A stretch of 64,000 nucleotides of DNA from Fusarium oxysporum f. sp. lycopersici 4287 (taxonomy: Eukaryota; Ascomycota; Sordariomycetes; Hypocreales; Nectriaceae): NCBI RefSeq assembly GCF_000149955.1, contig NC_030990.1, positions 3,771,482-3,835,481 of the forward strand, in the 5' to 3' direction. Shown here piece by piece: positions 36,726 through 49,552 of the stretch. Position numbers and translations under genes: made by a program. The notes beneath the pieces were generated by a model that saw only the letters and a list, made by a program, of their open reading frames with translations, was not told the origin of the DNA and did not search any database. How positions within the stretch are numbered: the first letter of the stretch is position 1; each line of letters begins with the position of its first letter.

Positions 36726-39700
36726 TGACTTATACAACCTTGGGGCTCATTTTCAGATCAAAGAATTTGAATTAACCGGGGGTTTTAATTGATATAACTA
36801 TAAATTAAAGCTAAAGGGACGGCATTAATGTCTTGATCGGGTATCTGTATAAGTATAAGGAAGTGGCTGATCCCTGTTAGCTCTTGACGGCGTCTAATAC
36901 TGATAAACATGCCTACGTAGGCGAGGTTTGATATTCACTGAGCATAAAGTGAGCACGACTCAGTCATGATGTCCTCCGAGAGATTGATAGTGGCTGTGAT
37001 ATGATTTGAGTAGCTAGCTCATGATTTAGTTGTGTTATACTCCAATGACTTTGAAATGTGCATTTTGGCTAATCGTTTAACATCTTGTCAAAGCTATATC
37101 GGGCTATTTCGTATGGATCGAAATACTATTGAAACTTTGTTATGTGGCTTCAGCCTTTCACTACTTAACCTCATCGTAGGGTATAATATTGATTGGACGC
37201 AATATAACAATTTGGAAGGTACGCTTGTTGCAAAGATGAATTGCGCGAGAAGATACAGCGCTATTGACATACTGTAAGCCGGGGACCTGTGAAAATAAGA
37301 TGAACAACTCCAAGGCGTACATCTAGAAACCAAAAGAACCATGGCACAGCAATCAGTAAGACATGATGACATGGGAACCTTGAAGTTCATGTCCGCAGAT
37401 CATGCATGTCACAGTGGCAATGAGTACAATTTGATTTTACGAGAATGATACCGTTCCCTATCCAGTGGCGAGAAAGCCGGATGCCAAGGTCCTCATTATA
37501 GAAGGTGATTCAGTTTGAGTTCCCGTTTTCAGACACGGTCAATGGGAATAAGCATCACGACGAGGCATAAATCCAGGGCAGTCCCTCGATTGGCTGATCA
37601 CAATGACTCGGAACATTCAGCATGCGGCGTCAAGTAAACAACCATCCCATTTCGCTTTACCCCTTGTGCCAGACCAGATGAGGAACAAGCAGGTTACTCT
37701 TAGAAAGGAATCTCCGCATATTCTCTGATTTGGCTGCTTCATTAGCGTTGTTCTCGCAGCCACAGCTTCAGTGTCAGTTGACTGCGGCTAGCTGCAAGCC
37801 TTCCTTGCGTTGTGCATGTAAGTGACAAGTCAGCGACGGACCGTAGATTGTGAGGCGGAGAAGAAGAAAGAAGGAAGACAAGAATGGAAAAGAAAAAGGA
37901 ATAATGAATACATATGTAAGCAATCTTTGCATACGAGGCCTCCCTTTGTGATTAAGTGACGAAGTATTGGTGTCATCGGGCAACCAGAATCCTGTATGGC
38001 CTGTGGACTAAGGGGTACCTGGACTATAGCGTACAGTGCGGGCCGAGATGGTGTTGGTGTTAATGACTGCCAGGATGATGCTGGGAATACAGGCAGGAAA
38101 TCAGATTCTCGTTCAGCTAAAGCAGATGACATGATCCGATAACGCGGGATAGCGCGATCACAGTGTGGGGGCCGGGTATGACAAAGATGATAATACCACG
38201 GGATTACGTACCTAAAAGTATGTTGATGAAGATCAACTCTATCACAGATTATCGAGTATCAGACACGGAACCGAGATTGCAGTAGGATCCTACCTTGGGT
38301 ATGTATCGGGCACTGAGTGATACCTAATCCAAATAAGTACTGTAGGTGCCCAATTGTATATACGTACCTCAGTCTCTCTCATCTCACTACGACAATCTTG
38401 TAAAAGTGCGACTAATAACAACCCCTGCCTGAAGAAGTGTGATCTAATGTGAATCACCACCCATCTCCATGCACATAATATGACAGAATAGGAAACTAAT
38501 GTGCCTTAGCCGCTAGCCGCCCAATGCCAAAAAAGTCAAAACCTTTTTTACTCGTTGCACCCCTGGCCAAGAGCCGAGATTGGAGGATGTGACGACAGCA
38601 GACCACACACACTGTAACACGGCCAGAGGCAAGAAAAACCAAGCACATGCATCTACTAAAGCTAATATGGGTGTAAGCACACGCATGCTGTACCGCATGT
38701 ATATGCACGTAGTGTAGCTGCATATTCTGTATGTACTGCAACACCCCTGCCCCTGGGAACATTCCCGTTGGTTTAACTGCCGCTAACTTCGGAGCATGCA
38801 ACAACCGTCACAGACAGCACCAACGCCATACGTTTGCATGAGGTGGCTTTGGCCGTTGTCCACTGCCCAAGGTAAGGCGAGTCAGAGAGGGGGGAGGGAG
38901 ACAACAAAAGAGACCATCAATGTTTCGGACACGTCACTTGTGTATCCCAGCAGAAGAAATCTCTTACGTAGTATCCGTATGACAATATCACGGTCATTCT
39001 CACTCACATATGTTGTTTCTCTCTGTTCTCCATCTCCATACCTGGCTGCAACCTACTTGTAACAACCGTAGCATCTCGACTGGTAGTAAAGTCATTCTCA
39101 CAGGCACCAGATACCAAGTTGTAATTAAGTGCAAGAAATACTTCCTGCACAAACGCTTATTTCTAGTGTTTCTCACTCTATCCTGTACTATACTATGTAA
39201 CTCAAGAGCTTTTCGATCCATAGAAAGATCCGGGGTATCAGGTAACACTCACCAAAGCACTCTCCCACAACAAAGGAAAGCCAAAGAGCCGAGAGAACTC
39301 CTGCTTAATCCCAAACAACTTCCCGCTATATAAATATTGGATACAAAGCTAAATTCACAATTCCAATCTGGTATCAAATGACTTGCTAACAACAAAACAA
39401 CCAAAACAAAAGCTAACCATTCATAAAACACAAAGGAAAGAACAAAATGACAATGGGTCTTGGTCGATACTCGCACCTATGCCATTACTGAAGACATTGG
39501 TTTGAGCTGCAAGTCCCAAATAACTGTAATTCAAGGTATCCCTCTGCCGCGCGCTTTTGTAAAGCGCAGCTGCCTGTACTTGTTGATCGAGTGTACCATC
39601 GCCTTCGAGACGATGTACTGTTTGAGGAGCAAAGGCCCCAGGGGTATCCGGTCTCAGAAGAGCCCAGCCTCATCACCCAGCTCAAGACGATTGGAGTCTG

Positions 39701-40140
39701 AAGCAAGTAGAAAGGAGTAAAAAAAGACAGAAACCCTCGGCCTGGATAGATACCTCAATAGTCCAATCCAGTCCGTCCCATGTCCCAAGAAGAAGCACGG
39801 AATGACAAAGGTGAAAACATGTCCATGGTACAAAGATACATGCTTACACAAACACAACCGTCATGAGCACTCCGTGTATGCAAACAATGCTCAACTCGGA
39901 CAACAGAAAACACGTAATCAGAACGGAGAACAAGGAAACAAGATAACACAAGACAACATTACAAGTTGCGATAAATTCGTCGGTTGCCCAACAGATGCGT
40001 CTTCCAAAAGTCCCACCCGCGAGTCACCAAAACCATGCCAAAAACCTGAACCACTCCGATATTATATAATAGATGAGAACAATGGGTCTCCATAACTGTA
40101 ATGCGTAACCAAACGCTTGCAAATCTCAAATCCTATCGCA
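36726..40140. other. Intergenic, no gene seen
   Basis: This 3.4 kb stretch lies between the Sec12 promoter and the 3' end of the bZIP gene. Open frames (for example 37032-37277, 39010-39333, 39802-40095) are short and without domains. The right end probably holds the bZIP 3' untranslated region. Confidence 0.5.
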
Positions 40141-42141
40141 TTAAGCCCTGCGGTGAGTGTCCCTTGTTGCCCACCCAGTCTCAGGAACTCGAGGCTGAAC
40201 GGGAACCCACTGACCAGTTCGCGGATCCTGCTCTTGAACACCTGGCCCGGGGGGTGGGCCAGTAGGTGGTCGACCTTCCATTACTCTCAGCGGCGGCAGC
40301 CTCTCACCGCTAGCTGAGGATGCCGCAGATGATGGCCGTGATGGCCCTCCATAACCTGACATGGGCATCGGAGGTAGCCCACTGGGAGATGCACTCGGGT
40401 GGCCGCTCGCAGGGGATCCGTATGGTGGTAGCGAATATTCAGGGTGGTCATCGGTTCGACGGCGTTGGGCTGGTCTTTCGTTCGCTAGTACATCTCCATA
40501 ACTCATGGACCCAGAGGGCCCTGATGCTAACGACCCGGTCTCTGCATAAGAATTGCTTGTCGAAATAGTAGGACTAGGAGGTCCGGCAGCAAGGCCACTT
40601 ATTGATGGCGTTTGTGCGACAATGTCTCGTAAACGGTTACGGTCTTCACGGTAGAAGTCCCGTTGTTGAATCAACTCCTCAATCCTTATTTCCATGAGGC
40701 GCCTTTCATCCCGGAGCTCTTGTAGTTGTTTTGAATTCTCCTCCTGCATGATCTTCTTCTTCCTCCTATGCCTTGTTGAAGCCACTGCATTTCGCTGTCT
40801 CTTCTCGTCTGCTTTCTTAGACGCCTGCGAAAAGTCCATATGAACAGGGATAGGTGCCTCGCTCCCCGGAAGTGCCAATAACGCTTGCTGTCCCTCAACG
40901 CCAAAAAGAGACCCCCCCATCCCATGTCTTCGCAGTGTTTCTGACCACGGCGAGGCGGACTCGCTTGGGGGTCCTGGACTCGGGAACGGCCGGCCAGCCT
41001 GCATGTTAGGAGAATATGAAGTCTGAGAGTGTACCAGAGGCGGTTGCGTGCGGCCCGGCGCATGGCTAGGGGGGAAAGTGGAGAGAGGAGCTTGTGTTCC
41101 AGGAGAAGCAATCGGCGGCTGTGAATGCAACCTACCATGATCCGACATCGCTGAGGGAGGACCAGTGGGTGCTCCAGTTAAAGGATGTAGATGGGGATAT
41201 TGAGTTCTGGTGTCTTCCGGCGTTATGTCCTCGAACGGTCGCTTAGTAGATGAAAAGCCATGTAAAGACTGTCGCCCATCAGATTCACGAGATGGCACAT
41301 GACTAACACTTATGGCTCGGGGATGTTGTGTCGGGCTGGCTTTTGGTCTTGCACTATTTACGGTAGGAAATGGGAAAGCCGTCGGGGAATTGCGTCCTGA
41401 TGAAGGCCCTCCGATAGGTGTCATCGGCCCCAATGGCGTACCTGGAAGAGAAATTGACGCAGGTTGGGCTGGTGGGAAAGCTCGTGCGCCAGCAAAAGAT
41501 CCAGAGATTGAGCCAACTGTCTGGCCTGGTGTCGCGGATTCAGATGGACGAGCTGCTGGAGGAAGATGACCATTACCCCCTGAAGCCAGTAGTCGTGGCT
41601 CCATAGGGTTGAGTATGTTGTGGACACCAAGGGTCTTTTGGGGGACCTGCTGTAATCTTTCCTCGCCATTTGTATAGGGAACGTTGCTCACATCTTGGCG
41701 CAGATCGCGGTCACCGAGCTGTCTGTGTCGAACTGAGGGAGGCGAGACTTGGTCATCTCCTAAGGGGGACCTCGAAGAACGACGTGACGCATGTTGAGAT
41801 GCTGGCCCAGTATGCGACATTGAGACTAGACCGCCTGTGCACACCTGGCCACGAGGGCCGGCACATTGACCCTCCCCGAGCCTGCCTAAAGAAGGTAGTT
41901 TATTGTCCTGGCTGGCAGCCGGTTTCGATAGAGTAAAGTCTCTAGAAGGCCAGGTTGGTGTCGATGGTGTCCGTGGAGAGTTAGGCGATGCGCCGGTCGA
42001 ATCTGTTGCGGCAGATCCGGGTCTGCTCTGAGATGGTTGTGCCTGCGACCACAGGCTTGTCGATTGAATCGCCAGATTGGATGATTTGTTGTTGCGGACG
42101 GGATGGGAAGATAACCCAAACAGTCCTCTCTTGAAGCAATA
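40141..42141 (-). CDS. bZIP transcription factor
   Basis: The reading frame is open on the minus strand from about 42141 to a stop at 40141. The first in-frame ATG inside it is at 41820 (559 residues). The preceding 107 codons have no ATG but are Ser/Pro/Thr-rich and protein-like, so an upstream exon is likely; 42334-42281 (starting MVRIPLRSTTS, donor GTAGAG, acceptor TTAG at 42142) fits in phase and has a GCTGACC branch site. The bZIP domain lies at about residues 335-395 counted from the 41820 ATG. Its basic region RNAVASTRHRRKKK holds the invariant Asn and Arg, and a heptad zipper follows (LQELRDE, LMEIRIE, LIQQRDF, LRDI). The rest is disordered Pro/Ser/Gly-rich sequence. It is a nuclear DNA-binding regulator; the targets are unknown. 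I do not recognise it as AP-1, CpcA or HacA. Confidence 0.8.
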   Translation of the reverse strand, partial: YCFKRGLFGLSSHPVRNNKSSNLAIQSTSLWSQAQPSQSRPGSAATDSTGASPNSPRTPSTPTWPSRDFTLSKPAASQDNKLPSLGRLGEGQCAGPRGQVCTGGLVSMSHTGPASQHASRRSSRSPLGDDQVSPPSVRHRQLGDRDLRQDVSNVPYTNGEERLQQVPQKTLGVHNILNPMEPRLLASGGNGHLPPAARPSESATPGQTVGSISGSFAGARAFPPAQPASISLPGTPLGPMTPIGGPSSGRNSPTAFPFPTVNSARPKASPTQHPRAISVSHVPSRESDGRQSLHGFSSTKRPFEDITPEDTRTQYPHLHPLTGAPTGPPSAMSDHGRLHSQPPIASPGTQAPLSTFPPSHAPGRTQPPLVHSQTSYSPNMQAGRPFPSPGPPSESASPWSETLRRHGMGGSLFGVEGQQALLALPGSEAPIPVHMDFSQASKKADEKRQRNAVASTRHRRKKKIMQEENSKQLQELRDERRLMEIRIEELIQQRDFYREDRNRLRDIVAQTPSISGLAAGPPSPTISTSNSYAETGSLASGPSGSMSYGDVLANERPAQRRRTDDHPEYSLPPYGSPASGHPSASPSGLPPMPMSGYGGPSRPSSAASSASGERLPPLRVMEGRPPTGPPPGPGVQEQDPRTGQWVPVQPRVPETGWATRDTHRRA

Positions 42142-42334
42142 CTAAGACAGACTCTTCAGAGCTTCAAAGGGGAAATCGGTTTGTAAGGTCAGCCATGGCA
42201 CCCTCAATGGTGATCATCTAGGAGGCTGAGTTGTTGGGAATTCTATCTGCATGAGGGTACAGAGTATCTTAAACCTCTACGTCCTGTGCAGGACTGACGT
42301 TAGACGTAGTCGAGCGAAGAGGTATCCTAACCAT

Positions 42335-42960
42335 GAACCGTACAACGCGATGTCGGAACTTTGGCTTGATTCAAGGGAAGGCAACTTAGCTCACTCGCAA
42401 ATAGATTGCAGGTGAAGATGAACCACGCAAGTGTGGTTGCCGAAAGCCAGTACTGGGGGCAGGGATATCTCTCAATGTACAGGCCTGCCAGCAAATCATA
42501 CACCTCAAAGACAACTTCCCGTTCTGAATGGCCGATGCTGTGTGGCTATGGATGGAGCCAAGGTCTCAAGCAATCCTCTCGCCTTGCAATTCCAATTATT
42601 GGCTCTGCTGTACTGTACTTGGTCGCCCACGTCACCTCTTCTGGAGAGGATCTTACAGCCGCTTGAGATGAAATGCGAAGAACTTGAACAGATGCAGACG
42701 GTAGTTTCGTGGCTTAAACAAATGAAGAACAAGCCTTGCCGGTGGATTGGGAAGACTGTTGGCGAGCTTGATCTGTCAGGTATCGTCCGTGTTGTGAGGT
42801 CAGAAAAGAGAAGAGAGTTATCGTAGATAAAGGAAGAACATGGCTGTGTCAGGGACAGAAAGGTTCTAGGGACGTAAGTGTTTGTTCGGGACCTGCAAGA
42901 AAACACATCTAGTTAGAGAAGCGATTCTGGCCTAGTATGCGGGGATTGGGACTAGGAGCC
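42335..42960. other. Upstream region of the bZIP gene, up to the gap
   Basis: This noncoding stretch runs from a possible first bZIP exon to the assembly gap. Short overlapping frames on both strands (42406-42906) have no domain. If the bZIP gene has a more distant first exon, it would lie here or in the gap. Confidence 0.4.
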
Positions 42961-43189
42961 NNNNNNNNNNNNNNNNNNNNNNNNNNNNNNNNNNNNNNNN
43001 NNNNNNNNNNNNNNNNNNNNNNNNNNNNNNNNNNNNNNNNNNNNNNNNNNNNNNNNNNNNNNNNNNNNNNNNNNNNNNNNNNNNNNNNNNNNNNNNNNNN
43101 NNNNNNNNNNNNNNNNNNNNNNNNNNNNNNNNNNNNNNNNNNNNNNNNNNNNNNNNNNNNNNNNNNNNNNNNNNNNNNNNNNNNNNNNN
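42961..43189. other. Assembly gap of 229 N
   Basis: A continuous run of N from 42961 to 43189. Its odd length suggests an estimated rather than a default gap size. Confidence 0.99.
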
Positions 43190-43345
43190 CTTAATTGCGA
43201 TTAGGGATATTAGTGTTGCAAAATGTTTGTTTACGCATTAACAAGTTATAGGGCCCCATTGTGATGATCTATTATATAATATTGGGAGTGGTTCAGTCTT
43301 CTACCATGGTTTAGGTCACTCGCGGCTGGGACATTCCGAAGCTGA

Positions 43346-43364
43346 GGGGGGGGGGGGGGGGGGG
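43346..43364 (+). repeat. G19 homopolymer near the gap
   Basis: Nineteen consecutive G residues lie about 160 bases right of the assembly gap, followed closely by a T9 run. Such tracts are hard to sequence and can form G-quadruplex structure. Confidence 0.9.
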
Positions 43365-45210
43365 CCTAAAGACGGGGAGCTGCCGGTAGCTTTGCCGTCA
43401 TGTCATTTTTTTTTTATCCAATCCTTCGTTCTCTCTGTCAGGGTAGTCGGTGTGGTCTACAAGCGAATTGAGCTCAATACAAGCTTTCTCGGACCTTAAT
43501 ATTTGCGACTGGCGATATATGGAAGGGTATAGATGTGCCAATAGATGTTGATATCGCTACTGCAGGACTCAATGGTCACAGAACCGAAGCATACGAGGCC
43601 ACCACAGCTGGGAAAACAGGCAGGCCTCAGTCGAAAAATTCTGGATGCTTCGCATCATCCCAAGGCAAAGGCAGCTAAACTGAACTCGCTGGACACCGCC
43701 ATCAGTCTACGGATAGTTAGCTCAGAAACTGGCTGGCGGGCTAGCAACCCAAGCATCCGGAGACCAAGGGAAGCTAGAGCGGTCAACGGGAATGCCATGT
43801 GTACGTATCCGCAGTATGTGCGGTAGCCGTGGGCACGGTTGTGGTTGTGATGTTCCGATCAGAGCACTGCATCGATCCGTGCAAGATCAACTGCGGCCCG
43901 TCTATACCCAAGCGCCATCAGCACATTCTATACGTATCTTGCTTCCTCAGTTTCCGATAAAGACATATATATGTATATATATACAGGCCAGGAGACACAG
44001 CGGACATCAAGTGAATGACAGAAGGGCAAGGTCTCATTGTCAGTCCTCGTGGGCGACTAGCCAATGTACGAAGTGGACCATGGACCTGCTGTAAGTCAGT
44101 CTGAAGAAGAGATTCTTGGCCAAGATAAAGTCGCAGTACGTAGACGCGGTAGCAGTAACGCGTCTTGTGTAAATCCAAAAAGCAACACTGGGCATGAGGT
44201 TGCAAAGCAGAAGAGAAAAGAGACGACAAGGACGAGCCCACTTGTCCAGATACCGCTATGCTAGCCAAGATACAGTACATACTTGCAGTACAGTACGGAA
44301 ATAGGTCTGCATGGGAGAGCTGAGAATCAGATGGGACAAAGAAACAAAAGATCGTCGTTGCGCCCGTGTCCGTGGTTTTGGGTGGTGCGGACCCTAGTCT
44401 AACTGACCCTGGCTAGTCGTTGCAAGGTCTTGGTTCCTTCAGCGGTTGATTGCGTTCTAATTAACTGGTGTTACATTAGTTGATATGTTTTCCTTTTTTT
44501 CTTTCTTTTTTTCTTTCTCATGTCCCAAAGCCAGAGTGCGCAAAAATGCAAACTGTAGATTATCCACGGAGTTCGAACTGATGTGGGCAAGCTTCGCAGG
44601 CCTCGAATGGGATGCGGATGTTGCAAGCTCGCATACACAGTAGATCATTGTCGTTCATGATGACATGGCATTGCATATAGGGTCGCCCACCAAAACCCAA
44701 CCCGGAATAATAGAGAGCCATGAATCCGCACAAGACAGCAGTCACTTGCCTTGTCTTGCCCTGAGATGTGTGACTGAGACATAAAAGAGAGGTAGGGCAG
44801 GGCTGCAGATGGAGGCAAGGCCGTACGTATTCTTAAAGACACCCTCTGAGGTGAAAGAAGAGAAGTCAACTCAGTTGGATAATTTGCCGTTCCATGTTGA
44901 TAATGACGATGGTATCAAAAGCGAAAATAGGTACTCATCTACCGAAGAATCAATCAACGACAACTGATGTGAGATTCCATTGGCAGGAAGAGCAAATGGT
45001 CAATCACTTGAGCTTGGTCAAGGGAAGGAAGGAACCCGTTACGGTAGGCAGCTCGTCTATAGCCGCTGTCTACTAAATTGGCAGTCACGCAAGAGCTGTC
45101 GTTACCTTACGTAGTGCAGGCATCAATGAAATGAGAAGAGCAGGCACGTTCGTGCCGTAATTAGCAATTCCCCTCAACATCACCCACATCAATATCTATC
45201 TACATACTCC

Positions 45211-45396
45211 ATGCACTCAATCATGGAAAACCCTTTCCGAGCATCTCAATCATTATCCCCAGCCAACGTCGACTCCAACTTCAACTCTTCTAACTCAAAC
45301 TTGCACACATCTCACGCCACGACATGCCATGTCGCACAAATTCTTGCGCGGAAAGGCGGAAAGCCCCTGAACTATTGTGACTGCCCACTTCTATGA
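45211..45396 (+). CDS. Small candidate ORF with C/A-rich leader
   Basis: A 61-codon frame starts after a C/A-rich stretch (about 45165-45210) that resembles fungal 5' leaders. It begins MHSIMENPFRASQS, is Ser/Asn-rich and ends with a CDCPLL tail. It has three cysteines, all in the C-terminal half, and no clear signal peptide. It matches nothing I know. It could be a first exon or a chance frame, and I rate it low. Confidence 0.15.
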   Translation: MHSIMENPFRASQSLSPANVDSNFNSSNSNLHTSHATTCHVAQILARKGGKPLNYCDCPLL

Positions 45397-48300
45397 TGAA
45401 CACTCCGACACGGTGTTGTTGGCATCGCCAAGACTGATCCCAATACGCATTTCACGTCTTGACAGAGAGTCTACGGTCCTTTTCCTCTCCGGGACTTCAT
45501 TTATAGGATGCCTCGAAGACTGCGCTCATAATGCCATGAGTGCTTTCACTTCCACCCCCATCATGGCAGAGGCCATGCGAAGTTCTTGATGTTTGTTGAT
45601 CGTTCCGTTCTCACGATATTCTTCCCCAGAAACCCCTGGAGCGTTGATATACGGTACATTGGCCGAGGGGTGGGTGTGGGTGCAACGAGGGGCCCTCGAC
45701 GCACTGGCAATGCGCACGACGACAGCATTCTTAACGGGTCACGGTGAATTGCATAGCCAGGGGGCTCTACCGGGGAAGGGGCCCTGGTCCAAGGCTGCAA
45801 GGCCCGCCGGCGTGCAGATGCAACCATCCATGACAGTTGTCTCTAATGGAAAGGACCAATCTGCATTGAGTGGATGTCGGAGCTCTTCCTGGCACAGGCG
45901 CGCGTACCGGGGCAATGGTTGGAGTCTAGCAAGCTTTCACGATCAGGCGCGGCATTACGTACCTATCGATAATGTCACGCGCAGGACGCGTGGATTAGAT
46001 CGTGCCGCAGTAACGAATGCTAGGTTATCACTACCAGTCACCCACGGGCTTAAGCCAGACTCTTTCAGCGCTGCCGCGGCACAATTAAGAATGCCTAGTT
46101 ATCCCCTCGCCTACAAGTACAAGACCACCAAATGAAGCACTAGCGTGCACCACTCCATTGCCTAGTCATGAAAATGGACAAAAAACAAACAATCAGAGAT
46201 ATTGATATGGCTTTATGTACCTAGCTGATCTTAGATTGGCATACCTCGCACAGATGCGTGCGGCCCAGGGGTGGTGTGACGTCGCTGTGATTGTGCCCAT
46301 GGTGATTTATTTCAGACTCCCCAGGAAATGACTCCGCCGCAAAAGCGAAATGAGGTGGACTCAACGTCAATACTGTTGGACGAAGGTTGACTTGAAACGC
46401 TGTCACATCAAGTAACAAGTTCTATTCAGCGGCACGTTGCGGCGTTGAGAGGCACGGGACGGGGCGTGTTTAGTGTTTGGCATCGTGTGAATGCCGCCGG
46501 GCCAAGGCGCCCTGATCAAAGCCGAAGTCTCTGGTTCAAGTCTTGCTACATCAGCTTGATCCTTCAGCCTAGCTATTGAAAAGTGCTTATACTAATTATT
46601 CTGTCATGGTTCCTGTTTTCCTTCATTTTCATGGCCATAGCTACGCACCACACGACGTCGCGACACTATAACAACTTCAAATTTGATTATGGTGTCGATA
46701 ATGGTGGGGGTGGGATATCGTTGAAAGGATAGCCGAAAGCCTTGAATATTAACAAGACGCAATAATTAAAAGGTTTATGAGGTGGCGGTCTCATCAGTGC
46801 CGGGGTAGGATTATTGGTGAAATCCCATCACCTCCTCCGATCATTGTGTAATGATACACAGATACAGATGAAGTTCGACATTCAGATTACAGACATCTGC
46901 GTGGCTGTCGCCCTCAACCTGCAGGACTCACCCAAGCAGTGCCTTGGCTACTTGGCCAGCAGAGCGCACAAGGACGACTGAAGCTGCGAGGCTGAGGAGA
47001 AAGCATGAAACAAGTCAAGTGTGTCGCCAGGATCAGGATCAGCCCCCTTCCCTTGATGCTCATGGGCTTCTACAATCAGTCCCGAAACGCATGTTTGTCA
47101 ATTGCTATGTCAGACATCCCATGTTAATGCCCTCCCCATTCTTACACCGGCCCGTCCCTAGTAATTACTTTAGTTGTCTTTGGTTCGGTCCTCTGCGCGT
47201 ATGATATGGCCTCCGCCCATCTCCAAAAGCTAATGATGGTATCCCAGGTTTATTTCATGAAGTTGCCGCCATTTACGTTGCCCTCCTCACCCCTGCCTTG
47301 GAGCGATGGCCAACCTTTTTTGTCCTCTCAAGCTATCACCTCGCTAAAGTCCAACGACATCAGAACCCATGCTGAGACGCTGCAGACGTGGCCTTATTCC
47401 CCGAAACTCTATACCGCTTCGTGCCTGTGCTGAGGAGGGCGGAGGGTGCAGAGGAGATCAATGTTCTGGCCCTTCAGCCTCGACAACTATCCCCGGCCTA
47501 GCAGCGGCGATCGTGGGCCCACGACGCCTCCCGTGACCACGAGCGGTCAGGGAAAGCAGCCAGGGGTCAAAGAGCCACGCAAAACGTTTCTAGCTAATCA
47601 ACGAACATCTGTAGCTATGGCATGCATTGCATCTGCAGCTAATTTGCCCTGCCCTGTCGTGCGTTGCGTCTTGTCACGGCCCAGGATGCGCTGGCAGCGT
47701 GGTATTTCTTGGAGTTTACCCACACGACCCTAACAAGTGAAGACCAAGCAGGTCGAGGTGTCATATAACCGAGGCCAAATAGTTCACAGGAAGCTGTATA
47801 GCTTGGGCCTGGTTCATGCAGAAGCCCACTCTTGCATCTACGACATGCAGCAGCACAGCATCGATGCACCACTGACCAACGACTGCACACACTGCATAGC
47901 TAGTGAATGCGGGTAACGATGTTGGTAGGCATCTGTCAGCCAACGGTGCCGCGTCCGCTTCACTCCTTTTTACTGCTGCAGCATCTTTGCTACTTCAAAG
48001 CAGGGCGGTGTGAGTGTGTGTCTCGCTTGCATACATTGGACCGGCCGACAGATGCGTGAGAACTGCAGGTTGAGCTGTACTTGATGCGTTGTCCTTTGAC
48101 GTTCCAGTTGCTCGCCATGAGGGTGGTGTTGCTGCCCGATGACGACCTGATGGTTCCGCGGCCGGAGGGAAGATCTGACGAGCCCTTGAAAGCGTTCTTG
48201 GGTTTTAACTCACGATGCTTCGCGAATGTCTATTTTCTGTTCGAATTGGGTGAATTGATCGTTGACCACGTCAGTACGTTGTTGGCGTGCATATGTGAGG

Positions 48301-49552
48301 ATGCGACGAAGTTTTCACCTGGAGTAGAAGGCTTCCATTGGTCATGCTCGCTCACTATTCTTACCAAGCTACCTATTCTGATGAGAGAAGTCATCCATCG
48401 GATTAGAATGCAGATGAGTTTCGGTATTCGTCCTGGGAAAGGTTCGAGTATGACTGTGTTGCGGTATTGAAGAGCGTGGGGGTTGGCCATAACGATCTTG
48501 ATCCTGCCCCACGTGCAACAACTCGAAGACGAACAACACCCGAGATTCAAAGCCCGCAGTAAAATGAGACTTGAAGAACGAAGGCTTGAGTCTTGAAAAA
48601 GTAAACAGTCGATGCGATGGTTGGTTTCACCATCGTACTGAGTAGTTATCGTTCTTCTGTCCAGCGATGAGCGCGGCAATTTAAACAAGCTGCCGCCCTC
48701 GAGAATCCGCGTCTAATACCTACACATGTCAACTACCTATGCATTCTGCGGCCGTCTTTGAGACCCGACACGCACAGCCGCAAGCGCGTGCCGCGATTGT
48801 GCACAATTGAATCGAGTTCTGCTGCCCAATTACGTCTCTTGCGCGACACCATACGTCCCGACAGTCTGGGTCGCGGCTTTCACCAAGCAAGATCGACTGT
48901 TACAGCGTGTTGGTCAGACAACGCCACAACAAGCCAACATTTGGTCGGACCACCTGAGTGGCCGAGTCCATATTCGACCTGGGGGGCTTCCATATTGCCC
49001 ATCTCAGTGACACCCAGATGCACTACGGCCCTGCCAGAGACTGAAAAGTGGAATTCCACTGCAGTCAGAACCAAGATCCATACTTTGCTAAACGCAATCG
49101 ATGTAGGCCGCCTGAATATGGCAATTTGAAGGAAATAAAGACCGGATCTGAGGCCCGGCGGGCCCGGAGTTGGCTTCGGAGCACACTCAACCATGTCCGT
49201 GCCGAACCGGATGAGTGGCCTTTCATTGGATTTATCCATAATCGAAGCGTCGGAATAATCTGTTTTCTCTTTTGAGTTCCTTCACTTCCAACTTGTTTCT
49301 TACTCCTTCTGATTTCGGTACTGCCCGCATATGCTTTATAGCCCTTTATATCAAAACACATTACGAGAGCTCCCCACTCTCAACTTCGCTTGCTCTGGCC
49401 CGCTCGATTTCCCCTCATACATCGTAGAGCATCATCCTGACCTCAACCCCGCCCGCTACTGGCCATTACTGATTGGTATAAAGCCTTATTTTCAAGTCAT
49501 TTTTGCCGAAAAAAACTAACAGGATATCAGACTCATAGAGAATCTATTGACA

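Larger units (their letters stand above)
43190..49552. other. Gene-poor interval right of the gap
   Basis: No recognised gene in 6.4 kb. The longest frames are 45593-46135 (+), 48081-48470 (+) and 48230-48688 (-); none shows a domain, splice signals or codon bias like the neighbours. A small candidate at 45211-45396 is listed separately. The last 50 bases before 49553 contain ACTAAC followed by a CAG acceptor (about 49514-49530), which may end an intron in the leader of the SMP-30 gene. Confidence 0.5.

Noticed and set aside
45593..46135. 180-codon plus-strand frame
   Set aside because: No domain, no leader or splice signals, and atypical composition; likely chance in GC-richer DNA.
46533..46542. 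B-box-like GGTTCAAGTC suggesting a tRNA
   Set aside because: The flanks cannot form a T stem and no acceptor stem or A box fits.
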